From CAZPKH01 sp964407165 (GTDB taxonomy: Bacteria > Bacteroidota > Bacteroidia > Bacteroidales > Muribaculaceae): a DNA stretch of 37,094 nucleotides. Numbering within the stretch: position 1 is the stretch's first letter; each line of letters starts with the position of its first letter. Position numbers and translations under genes: made by a program. Below, in pieces: positions 15,787 through 24,085 of this stretch. Location of the stretch: contig CAYOUJ010000025.1 of assembly GCA_964407165.1 (NCBI GenBank), forward strand, positions 1-37,094. Direction: 5' to 3'. The notes beneath the pieces were generated by a model that saw nothing but the letters and a program-made list of their open reading frames with translations, was not told where the DNA came from and did not search any database.

Positions 15787-17067
15787 ATGAAACGCGACAA
15801 TGCAATCTTCGACATCATCGAGCGTGAGCACCAGCGCCAGAAAAAAGGCATCGAACTCATAGCCTCCGAAAACTTCGTCAGTGACCAGGTGATGGCCGCC
15901 ATGGGCTCTTGCCTGACCAACAAATATGCCGAGGGCTACCCCGGCAAGCGCTACTACGGCGGCTGCCAGGTGGTCGACGAGGCCGAGCAGCTGGCCATCG
16001 ACCGCGTCAAGGAGATCTTCGGCGCACAGTGGGCCAACGTGCAGCCGCACTCGGGCGCCCAGGCCAACATGGCCGTGTTCATGGCCGTGCTCAAGCCCGG
16101 CGACAAGTTCATGGGCCTCAACCTCAGCCACGGCGGACACCTCAGCCACGGCAGCCCCGTCAACTTCTCCGGCCTCGTGTTCCACGCCTGCGAGTATAAC
16201 GTCCGCGAAGACACCGGCCTGGTCGACTACGACCAGATGGAGGAGGTGGCCCGCCGCGAGCGCCCTAAGCTCATCATCGGCGGCGCCAGCGCCTACTCCC
16301 GCGAGTGGAACTACGCCCGCATGCGCCGCATCGCCGACGAGATCGGCGCCATCTTCATGGTCGACATGGCCCACCCCGCAGGACTCATAGCTGCCGGGCT
16401 GCTCGACAACCCCGTCAAGTATGCCCACATCGTCACCTCCACCACCCACAAGACCCTCCGCGGCCCCCGCGGCGGCATCATACTCATGGGCGAGGACTTC
16501 GACAACCCCTGGGGCAAGACCACGCCGAAGGGCGTCGTCAAGAAGATGTCGGCGCTGTTGGACTCCGCCGTGTTCCCCGGCGTGCAGGGCGGCCCGCTCG
16601 AGCACGTCATCGCCGCCAAGGCCGTGGCCTTCGGCGAGGCCCTGCAGCCCGAATACCGCGAATATCAGCTGCAGGTGAAGAAGAACGCCGCCGTGATGGC
16701 CCGGGCCATGATGGAACGCGGTTACAAGATCATCTCCGACGGCACCGACAACCACTGCATGCTCGTCGACCTGCGCACCAAGTTCCCCGAGCTGACCGGC
16801 AAGGTGGCCGAGAAGGTGCTCGTCGAGGCCGACATCACCGCCAACAAGAACATGGTGCCGTTCGACAGCCGTTCCCCCTTCCAGACCTCCGGCATACGCC
16901 TGGGCACCGCCGCCATCACCACCCGCGGCGTCAAGGAGGACAGCATGCCCGTCATCGTCGACATGATCGACACCGTCCTGTCCGCCCCCGACGACCCCGC
17001 CGTCATCGCCGACGTGCGCACCCGCGTCAACGCCATGATGGCCGACTATCCCATGTTCGCCTACTAA
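15787..17067 (+). CDS. glyA: Serine hydroxymethyltransferase
   Basis: GlyA converts serine and tetrahydrofolate to glycine and methylene-tetrahydrofolate, the main source of one-carbon units. The 426-residue protein has the family start (IELIASENFVS), the glycine-rich substrate region (YPGKRYYGGC), VDMAHPAGL, and the PLP-binding lysine in STTHKTLRGPRGG (Lys222). QGGPLEHVIAAKAVAF and TSGIRLGTAAITTRG are also intact. The length is usual for Bacteroidetes. It lies after the flavin reductase gene on the same strand and before a 745-bp repeat-filled gap. Confidence 0.98.
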   Translation: MKRDNAIFDIIEREHQRQKKGIELIASENFVSDQVMAAMGSCLTNKYAEGYPGKRYYGGCQVVDEAEQLAIDRVKEIFGAQWANVQPHSGAQANMAVFMAVLKPGDKFMGLNLSHGGHLSHGSPVNFSGLVFHACEYNVREDTGLVDYDQMEEVARRERPKLIIGGASAYSREWNYARMRRIADEIGAIFMVDMAHPAGLIAAGLLDNPVKYAHIVTSTTHKTLRGPRGGIILMGEDFDNPWGKTTPKGVVKKMSALLDSAVFPGVQGGPLEHVIAAKAVAFGEALQPEYREYQLQVKKNAAVMARAMMERGYKIISDGTDNHCMLVDLRTKFPELTGKVAEKVLVEADITANKNMVPFDSRSPFQTSGIRLGTAAITTRGVKEDSMPVIVDMIDTVLSAPDDPAVIADVRTRVNAMMADYPMFAY

Positions 17068-17087
17068 CGCATCAAACACCAATTAGC

Positions 17088-17595
17088 GAAGCCGCCGTAG
17101 GCTCGTAAAGAGTTCGCTAAATTCTTATATCGAAGCCGCCGTAGGCGGCGTGTCATAGTAGCCGCCTGTCGTTGGCCGCCGTAGGCGGTCAACGGCTGGC
17201 GGTAATCGTTTCACCACCCACACCACCGGCCGCCGTAGGCTCTCGCCACACCAAGGCGCGTAGCGCCGTAGACATGTATAACCCACGGCGACCGCAGGGA
17301 GCCGTGGGTTGGCATGGGGTAGGCATGATGAGCCGCAACGCGGCGAAATTGAATTCATTATCGCCACGTTGTGGCTCATGATTTTCTTCTCATGCTTGAC
17401 CCACGGCTCCCTTTGGTCGCCGTGGGTTATTCAAGGTAACGGCGCTTCGCGCCTACGGCGGCCAACGACAGGCGGCTACTATGACTCGCCGCCTACGGCG
17501 GCTTCGCTGCCGGATTTCAAGCCTTTGGAGTAGCGACCGCCTACGGCGGCCAATGACAGGAGGCTACTATGACACGCCGCCTACGGTGGCTTCGT
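17088..17595. repeat. Large nested foldback region (element 2)
   Basis: The outer arms 17131-17187 and 17450-17506 are inverted with 56 of 57 matches. A further copy of the right arm lies in direct repeat at 17536-17594, and a partial unit at 17088-17106. Inner arms 17281-17310 and 17399-17428 (core ACCCACGGC) and a central hairpin (about 17322-17347 with 17358-17383) are nested inside. The 12-bp word GCCGCCGTAGGC or its complement occurs about eight times. No protein-coding frame is convincing. It covers most of the gap between glyA and the first CBM26 gene. Confidence 0.88.
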
Positions 17596-17635
17596 TGGTG
17601 GATTTCGGGGGAATTAACATAAATTTGCTAAAAAA

Positions 17636-17669
17636 TTTGCTGCGGGTGAGATTTTTTTTGTTATCTTTG
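17636..17669 (+). promoter_or_regulatory. Promoter of the first CBM26-type gene
   Basis: TTTG at 17636-17639 and TATCTTTG at 17662-17669, spacing 22 bp, slightly longer than elsewhere here. The leader would be about 140 nt and can form a hairpin pairing GTGGCCCTG with CAGGCCAC (about 17760-17790), so leader-based control is possible. Confidence 0.65.
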
Positions 17670-17812
17670 GCGCGTGCTTCCTCTCTCTGACACGCACATG
17701 CCTGATTTTCTACCTTATTTCGATATATCTTATACCTACATTTTTCCCTAACCCCGTGTGTGGCCCTGTCAGCTAATCCCTTCGCAGGCCACGCCTAAAC
17801 ATCTTTTTTTCC

Positions 17813-20707
17813 ATGAAAAGAACCTTACTAATGCTGTCGCTGATGGTAGCTGCTGTCTTGGCTGCCATCCCGACCAAGGCTATCACGGTCTACTACAACA
17901 ACCCCAATGGTTGGTCGGCCGTGAGCGCTTACTTCTACAACAGCTCGGGCAACAACACGTGGCCCGGCACCGCCATGACCCAGGACGGCAAGCTCTACAA
18001 GGTTGACGTCCCCTCCGGCTACGAGAGTGCCCAGGTCATCTTCAACAACAACAACAACGGCCAGCAGTATCCCGAATCCAACGGCCTGCAGCTCGCCGGC
18101 GAGTCGATGATCTGCCTCGGCACCACCATCTGGACCGAGTACATCGACCACTCGTTCAAGGTCTACTTCGACAACTCCACCGAGAAGTGGGCCACGCCCT
18201 ACATCCACTACTGGGGCGCCACGGAGACTACCTGGCCCGGCACGGCCATGACGCAGGTCACCGGCACCGACATCTGGGAGTACACCGTTCCCGCCGGCAC
18301 CGGTGGCGTCATCTTCACCAACGGCGCCAGCAGCGGCACCCTGAAGTCGAGCGACCTCGCCGCCAAGGAGGACCACATCTACAACAAGACTGCCGACAAG
18401 GGCACGTATGACCCCACCAGCTACGGCCAGCCCTTCGACATCTACTTCGACAACTTCGGCACCGGCTGGACCACCCCGTACGCTCACTACTGGGGAGGCA
18501 CCTCCGAGAGCACCTGGCCCGGCGAGGCTATGACCCTTTCGAGCGGCACCATCTACAAGATCACCGTGCCCGCAGGCACCTCCGGCGTGCTCTTCAACGC
18601 CGGCGACGGTGACGCCACCAAGACCTCCAACTTCACCGCCAACGCCAACCACGTCTACACCCAGAGCGGCGACCAGGGCGACATCTCCACCTACACCCGC
18701 ACCGTCAGCATGCCCGACGCCCTCTATATCCTCGGCAACATCAACGGCGTCGACTGGGCAACCACTCCCGGCGTCACCATGACCAAGAGCGGTAATACCT
18801 TCACCGCCACCGGCGTGGTCATCAAGCCTGCCAGCGGCGCCTCCACCGAGGGCTACTTCACCTTCGTCACCGTCACCGGCGACGACTGGAACGCTGTCAA
18901 TGCCGGCGACCGCTACGGCGCACCCGAGGAGGACGTCGTCCTCACCAACGACGTGGCCTCCACGATGAGCAAGTACACCGGCAGCAACGCCGGCAACTCC
19001 AAGTCTTGGAAGCTCGCCAACGGCACCTACACCATCGTGGCCGACTTTGAGAACATGACCGTAAAGGCCACTCTGACCGGCACCGGACCCGTGGCCGGTG
19101 ACGGCGCACTCACCGTGGCCGACCTCACCGTCAAGCAAGGCTCCTCCGCCAACATGGCCGTCCGCCTGACCGCCGACGACGCCGTGCGCAACTTCCAGTT
19201 CGACGTCGAGCTCCCCACCGGCTTCACCGCCGGCACGGCAGTAGGCACCGCCCTGCTCCCCTCCGCATTCACCGTGCAGTCTAACACCCAGACCGACGGC
19301 AAGCTCCGCGTGGTAGTCACCTCGCAGGGCAACACCACCGTCAGCGGCGCCTTGGGCAACATCGTCACCATCCCCGTCACCTGCGCCGCCACCGTGGCCA
19401 CCGGCGACTACACCGTCAACTTCAGCAACATCGTCATCTCCGACGAAAACGGCAACGCCATCAAGCCCGAAGCCATGACCTCGAAGATCACCGTCGAGGA
19501 GGCAGAGGCCACCCTCACCCTTGACCGTCAGACCCTCACCCTGCAGGTGGGCGACGAGGAGACCCTCGTGGCAACTCTCACCCCCGCCAGCGCAGGCACC
19601 GTCACCTGGGTTAGCAACAACACCGCCATCGCCACCGTCGACGCCAACGGCAAAGTCACCGGCGTAGGCAAGGGCACCACCGTCGTCAGCGCTGTTTGCG
19701 GCGCCCTGTCGGCCAACTGTACCGTCACCGTCGGCTACCTCCCCCAGACCATCACCTGGGACCAGGACCTCAGCGCCCCCATCGCAGTCGGTGACGAGGT
19801 AACCCTCACCGCTACCGCTTCCTCCAACCTCGCCGTGACCTACCAGATCACCAACGGCTCCAACTACGCCACCATCACCGACGGCAAGCTCAAAGCCACC
19901 GCTGTCGGCGTCGTGACCATCCTCGCAAGCCAGGCAGGCAGCGACACCTACGCACAGGCCGAGCCGGTCAGCAAGACCATCACCATCTGGGCAGGCTACT
20001 ATGACGGCGACGTCAACGGCGACGGCTCCATCACCCTCGCCGACGTGACCGCAACGATCAACTACATCCTCGGCTACACTGTCGACCCGTTCAACGTCGA
20101 CGCTGCCGACCTCGACGGCGACGGTGAGATCACCGTAAACGACGTCACCCGCATCGTCGACAAGGTGCTCGCCACCACCACCCCCTCCGGCAAGGCACGC
20201 CGCGTCAACGCCTCCGGTGAGCAGTTCAGCCTCAACGCTGTCAACGACTACACCCTGAGCGTCACCTTCACCAACCAGAGCGAGTACGTAGCCACCATGT
20301 TTGACCTCACCCTCCCCGAGGGCCTCAGCGTCAGCAACGCCTTCACCAGCGGCACCAACCACATCGTGGCAACCGCCGTCAACGACAACGTCACCCGCCT
20401 GCTCGTCTACTCGATGGACAACGCCACGTTCGCTGCCGGCGGCTCCATCATGGTAGTGCTCAGCGGCACCTCCGACGAGGAGATTACCCTCACGGGCGCC
20501 GTGCTCAACCGCATCGACGGCACCTCCATCATCGAGACCACCGCACAGGGCGCCTCCACCACCCTCTCGGGCGTTGAGAGCATCGGCGTCGACGCCGAGG
20601 GCGCTGTAGAATACTACAACCTCCAGGGCATCCGCGTTGCCAACCCGTCGACCGGCGTCTACATCCGCCGCACCGCCACGGGCGCCGAGAAGGTCCTCGT
20701 GAAGTAA
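17813..20707 (+). CDS. Secreted starch-binding protein: 3 CBM26-like, cohesin-like, Big2-like, dockerin, C-terminal sorting domain
   Basis: The 964-residue product has a signal peptide (1-23). Three CBM26-like starch-binding modules follow at about 24-113, 114-207 and 208-298, each with the aromatic VYYNNP/YIHYWG and TWPGTAMT pattern. Next come a SusE/SusF-like module (PDALYILGNI, 300-425), a cohesin-like beta-sandwich (about 431-560) and two Ig-like domains (Big2-like 565-640, another to 722). A type I dockerin at about 727-785 has two calcium loops (DVNGDGSITLADV, DLDGDGEITVNDV). A second cohesin-like domain and a C-terminal domain (EYYNLQGIRVANPSTGVYIR, from about 923) finish the protein. 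No catalytic domain is present. The C-terminus resembles type IX secretion sorting domains, so surface display is likely. A paralogue follows directly. Starch binding is inferred from module resemblance. Confidence 0.85.
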   Translation: MKRTLLMLSLMVAAVLAAIPTKAITVYYNNPNGWSAVSAYFYNSSGNNTWPGTAMTQDGKLYKVDVPSGYESAQVIFNNNNNGQQYPESNGLQLAGESMICLGTTIWTEYIDHSFKVYFDNSTEKWATPYIHYWGATETTWPGTAMTQVTGTDIWEYTVPAGTGGVIFTNGASSGTLKSSDLAAKEDHIYNKTADKGTYDPTSYGQPFDIYFDNFGTGWTTPYAHYWGGTSESTWPGEAMTLSSGTIYKITVPAGTSGVLFNAGDGDATKTSNFTANANHVYTQSGDQGDISTYTRTVSMPDALYILGNINGVDWATTPGVTMTKSGNTFTATGVVIKPASGASTEGYFTFVTVTGDDWNAVNAGDRYGAPEEDVVLTNDVASTMSKYTGSNAGNSKSWKLANGTYTIVADFENMTVKATLTGTGPVAGDGALTVADLTVKQGSSANMAVRLTADDAVRNFQFDVELPTGFTAGTAVGTALLPSAFTVQSNTQTDGKLRVVVTSQGNTTVSGALGNIVTIPVTCAATVATGDYTVNFSNIVISDENGNAIKPEAMTSKITVEEAEATLTLDRQTLTLQVGDEETLVATLTPASAGTVTWVSNNTAIATVDANGKVTGVGKGTTVVSAVCGALSANCTVTVGYLPQTITWDQDLSAPIAVGDEVTLTATASSNLAVTYQITNGSNYATITDGKLKATAVGVVTILASQAGSDTYAQAEPVSKTITIWAGYYDGDVNGDGSITLADVTATINYILGYTVDPFNVDAADLDGDGEITVNDVTRIVDKVLATTTPSGKARRVNASGEQFSLNAVNDYTLSVTFTNQSEYVATMFDLTLPEGLSVSNAFTSGTNHIVATAVNDNVTRLLVYSMDNATFAAGGSIMVVLSGTSDEEITLTGAVLNRIDGTSIIETTAQGASTTLSGVESIGVDAEGAVEYYNLQGIRVANPSTGVYIRRTATGAEKVLVK

Positions 20708-20717
20708 ATCACCCTTA

Positions 20718-20761
20718 AAAAAATCCATCGATAGGCCATCGAGCTTGTCGATGGATTTTTT
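20718..20761 (+). terminator. Intrinsic terminator after the first CBM26-type gene
   Basis: AAAAAATCCATCGA pairs perfectly with TCGATGGATTTTTT, ending in a U-run, 11 bp past the stop codon. It isolates this gene from its downstream paralogue. The stem uses ATCGAT words, so it is also a member of that tract family. Confidence 0.9.
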
Positions 20762-20806
20762 CACACGACACTCAGCAAAGCGAATGGCAAAAATCGCACA
20801 TAAAAT

Positions 20807-21022
20807 GCCCCAACGGGGCATATTGATGATAACCGCGGGCAAGCGAAGCGTAGCCCGTGGGTGCGAAAGCGTTAGCAGCCCAAGCACCCCAACGGGGTGC
20901 GCTTATGATTGTTTCAACTAATCATCAGCGCGCCCCCTTGGGGCGCAAGGACACCGCCCGGCTCCGTCCCCCGGGCTGCGCTCCGCTTGCCCGGGGTTAT
21001 CATCAAGTTGCCCCTTTGGGGC
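20807..21022. repeat. Nested foldback repeat (element 3)
   Basis: Outer arms 20807-20857 and 20972-21022 are inverted with 45 of 51 matches. Inner arms 20884-20915 and 20916-20946 meet at the centre. Every arm is built from small CCCC-NNN-GGGG palindromes (CCCCAACGGGG, CCCCTTTGGGG, CCCGGGC). No coding frame is supported. It fills the gap between the two CBM26-type genes. No TAnnTTTG promoter was found between it and the second gene. Confidence 0.82.
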
Positions 21023-21083
21023 AATTCGCTGAACAGTCGCACAGCGTTTCGCTATAACTCTTTTAACTAACCATAAATACTTC

Positions 21084-24002
21084 ATGAAAAAGTTATTACT
21101 AACCCTGACGCTCATGCTCGCGGCCATCGTATGCTCGACCACGGCCAAGGCAGTGACCGTCTACTACAACAACCCCAACAACTGGAGCGCCGTCTGCGCA
21201 TACGTCTACGGCACCTCCGGCGAGGCCGTCAAGTGGCCCGGCGAGGCCATGACCAAAGACGGCGACCTCTACAAGTATGTGATCCCCTCGGGCTTCGAGA
21301 GCGGCCAGGTGATCTTCAACAACAACAACCAAGGCTCGCAGTACCCGGCACAGGACGGCCTGCAGCTCGCCGGCGCAGACATGATCTGCCTCGACAACAC
21401 CATCTGGACCGACTACATCGACCACAGCTTCACCGTCTACTTCGACAACTCCACCGAGCAGTGGGCCACCCCGTACGTACACTACTGGGGCGCCACGGGC
21501 AGCGAGTGGCCGGGCGTGGCCATGACCAACGTCTCCGGTGACACCTGGAAGTATGACGTCCCCGCCGGCACCGGCGCCGTCATCTTCACCAACGGCTCGA
21601 CCTCCGCCACCATCCAGAGCGGCAGCTTCGCCGCCAAGGAGGACCACCTCTACAACAAGAGCGGCGACCAGGGCGTATACGACCCCTCCGCCCCCGTCGA
21701 TGAGGACTTCGTGATCTACTTCGACAACACCGACGCCAACTGGACTACCCCCTACGTGCACTACTGGGGCGGCAAGAGCGAGAGCACCTGGCCCGGCGCT
21801 GCCATGGAGACCTACTCCGGCAACATCTGGAAGTGTACCGTGGCCGCCAAGACCACCGGCATCCTCTTCAACGCCGGCGACGGCGACGCCACCAAGACCG
21901 GCGACTTCACCGCCACCGCCAACCACGTCTACACCCAGAGCGGCGACCAGGGCGACATCTCCACCTACACCCGCACGGTCACCATGCCCGACGCCCTCTA
22001 CATCTTGGGCAACATCGGCACCACCGCCTGGACCACCACCCCCGGCATCACCATGACCAAGGAGGGCAACACCTTCAAGGCCGAGGGCGTTGAGATCAAC
22101 GCCGCCGAAAAGGGTGGCACCGTTGGCTACTTCACCTTCGTCACCGCCGTCGGCGCCGACTGGGACGCCGTCAACGCCTCCGACCGCTACGGCGCAGCCA
22201 CCGAAGACGCCCCGCTGACCTCCGGCGTGGCCGCCGTCATGGCCAAGTATGCCGCCGGCGTGTCCGCCTCCGGCGCCAAGAGCTGGGAGCTCGCCACCGG
22301 CAGCTACACCATCGTCGCTGACTTTGAGAACATGAAGGTCACCGCCACCAAGACCGGCGAGGGTGGTCCCATCACCGGCGAGGGCGCACTCACCGTGCCC
22401 GAGATCACCGTAGAGCAGGGTGCCGACGCAACCATCTCCATCGCCCTGACCGCCGACGACCCGATACTGGGCGTGCAGTTCAACGTCGAGGTGCCTGACG
22501 GATTCTCCCTCGGCGCAGCCGTCAAGACCGACCGCCTCACCGACCACGTGGTCACCTGGAGCACTACCACCGGCAAATATCTGGTAACCGTCTACTCCCC
22601 GACCAACACGGAGATGAGCGGCTCGTATGGCGCCATCATCAACATCCCGCTGACCTGCGACGCCAACACCGCCACGGGCACCTACACGGGCACCATCAGC
22701 AACATCATCTTCTCCGACAAAAACTTCAACAAGATCAAGCCCGACGCCGTATCCTTCAAGGTCAACGTCAAGGAGGTCAGCGTCAGCTCCATCACCCTCA
22801 ACCACACCCAGCTCGCCCTGCAGGTAGGTGAGACCGGCCAGCTCGAGGCAACCATACTGCCCGCCGACGCCGCCGTCAAGACCGTCACCTGGGTCAGCAA
22901 CAAGGAGGAGGTAGCCACCGTCGACGCCACCGGTCTCGTCACCGCCGTCGGCAAGGGCACCGCTGTCATCACCGCCATCTGCGGCACCCTCAGCGCCACC
23001 TGTACCGTCACTGTCGGCAAGACCGCCCAGACCATCACCTGGGACCAGGATCTCGACCCCATCGGCGTCGGTGAGACCGTAACCTTCACCGCCACCGCTT
23101 CCTCCGGCCTGCCCGTCACCTACGCCATCACCAGTGGCTCGGGCAACGGCTCGCTGGCCGACAACGTGCTCACAGGCCTCAAGGTCGGCCCCGTCAGCGT
23201 CATCGCACAGCAGCTCGGCGACGACACCTACGCCCCCGCAGAGCCTGTCACCCGCACCGTTACCGTTTGGGCCGGTTACTATGACGGCGACGTCAACGGC
23301 GACAACCAGATCACCCTCGCCGACGTGACCGCCATCATCATGTACATCCACGGCCAGAACCCCACCCCCTTCAACGCTCTCGCCGCCGACATGGACGGTG
23401 ACGGCGTCATCGACATCAACGACGTGCCCATCCTCGTGGCCAAGCTGCTCGAGTTAGGCGTGAACACCACCTCCGGCACCACCGCCATGCGCAGCATCGC
23501 CAGCGGAAGCGAGGAGTTCACGATCCAGCTCTACGACGACTACACCATCGGCATCGACTGGACCAACCAGGCCAACTACGTAGCCACCATGTTTGAAATC
23601 TCGCTGCCCGACGGCATCGAGTTCAGCAGCGCTTACGTCAGCGGCTCCAACCACGGCGTTTCGTTCAAGGCCCTCGACGAGCAGAACTATCGCATGGTAG
23701 TCTTCTCTGAGGACAACAGCAACTTCGCCTCCGAGGGCGGCGTGCGCATCGTATGCTCCAAAGAGGTCAACGGCGACGTGCGCGTAAGCAACATCCTGCT
23801 CAACCGCATCGACGGCAACAGCGTCATCGAGACCTCCGCAGCCAGTGTCTCCAGCTCCCTCACGGGCATTGAGAACGTCGGCGTCGACGCCGAGGGCGAG
23901 GCTGTCTACTACAACCTCCAGGGCGTGCGCGTAGCCAACCCGACCACGGGCGTCTACATCCGCCGCACCGCCAACGGCGCCTCCAAGGTCCTCATCAAGT
24001 AA
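21084..24002 (+). CDS. Secreted starch-binding protein, paralogue of the upstream gene
   Basis: The 972-residue product has the same module order as its neighbour: signal peptide (1-23), three CBM26-like modules (to about 300), a SusE/SusF-like module (PDALYILGNI), a cohesin-like domain, a Big2-like domain (NHTQLALQVGETGQLEATIL), a second Ig-like domain, a dockerin from about 729 (DVNGDNQITLADV, DMDGDGVIDINDV), a second cohesin-like domain and the C-terminal domain (VYYNLQGVRVANPTTGVYIR). The N-terminal modules are nearly superimposable on the upstream protein, while the cohesin-like and dockerin parts differ more: the first calcium loop has NQ in place of GS. Tandem duplication is the likely origin. 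The upstream gene ends in its own terminator, so a separate promoter is needed, but none is obvious. Confidence 0.85.
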   Translation: MKKLLLTLTLMLAAIVCSTTAKAVTVYYNNPNNWSAVCAYVYGTSGEAVKWPGEAMTKDGDLYKYVIPSGFESGQVIFNNNNQGSQYPAQDGLQLAGADMICLDNTIWTDYIDHSFTVYFDNSTEQWATPYVHYWGATGSEWPGVAMTNVSGDTWKYDVPAGTGAVIFTNGSTSATIQSGSFAAKEDHLYNKSGDQGVYDPSAPVDEDFVIYFDNTDANWTTPYVHYWGGKSESTWPGAAMETYSGNIWKCTVAAKTTGILFNAGDGDATKTGDFTATANHVYTQSGDQGDISTYTRTVTMPDALYILGNIGTTAWTTTPGITMTKEGNTFKAEGVEINAAEKGGTVGYFTFVTAVGADWDAVNASDRYGAATEDAPLTSGVAAVMAKYAAGVSASGAKSWELATGSYTIVADFENMKVTATKTGEGGPITGEGALTVPEITVEQGADATISIALTADDPILGVQFNVEVPDGFSLGAAVKTDRLTDHVVTWSTTTGKYLVTVYSPTNTEMSGSYGAIINIPLTCDANTATGTYTGTISNIIFSDKNFNKIKPDAVSFKVNVKEVSVSSITLNHTQLALQVGETGQLEATILPADAAVKTVTWVSNKEEVATVDATGLVTAVGKGTAVITAICGTLSATCTVTVGKTAQTITWDQDLDPIGVGETVTFTATASSGLPVTYAITSGSGNGSLADNVLTGLKVGPVSVIAQQLGDDTYAPAEPVTRTVTVWAGYYDGDVNGDNQITLADVTAIIMYIHGQNPTPFNALAADMDGDGVIDINDVPILVAKLLELGVNTTSGTTAMRSIASGSEEFTIQLYDDYTIGIDWTNQANYVATMFEISLPDGIEFSSAYVSGSNHGVSFKALDEQNYRMVVFSEDNSNFASEGGVRIVCSKEVNGDVRVSNILLNRIDGNSVIETSAASVSSSLTGIENVGVDAEGEAVYYNLQGVRVANPTTGVYIRRTANGASKVLIK

Positions 24003-24005
24003 CCC

Positions 24006-24047
24006 GTCGATAACCAATCGATGATCATCGATAATCATCGAGATTAT
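24006..24047. repeat. ATCGAT-rich tract (locus 4)
   Basis: Spaced ATCGATNATCATCGAT words fill the space between the second CBM26-type gene and the bidirectional terminator. Same family as the other tracts. Confidence 0.55.
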
Positions 24048-24054
24048 TTAATAG

Positions 24055-24084
24055 CCAAGGGCGAGACTTGCGTCTCGCCCTTGG
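24055..24084. terminator. Bidirectional terminator between convergent genes
   Basis: A perfect 13-bp stem (CCAAGGGCGAGAC) with loop TTGC lies 2 bp from the mltG stop codon and 53 bp after the CBM26-type gene. It serves both converging transcripts. Confidence 0.85.
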
Positions 24085-24085
24085 T

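Noticed and set aside
17172..17690. Short open frames of about 60-80 codons in the foldback region upstream of the first CBM26-type gene
   Set aside because: They run through the inverted arms and encode Arg-Pro-rich strings in both directions. No promoter or start context supports them.
17828..23351. Very long minus-strand open frames (1019 and 750 codons) opposite the CBM26-type genes
   Set aside because: They mirror strongly biased GC codon use on the coding strand. Their products are Gly/Val/Asp-rich without motifs, while the plus strand has clear domains and signal peptides.
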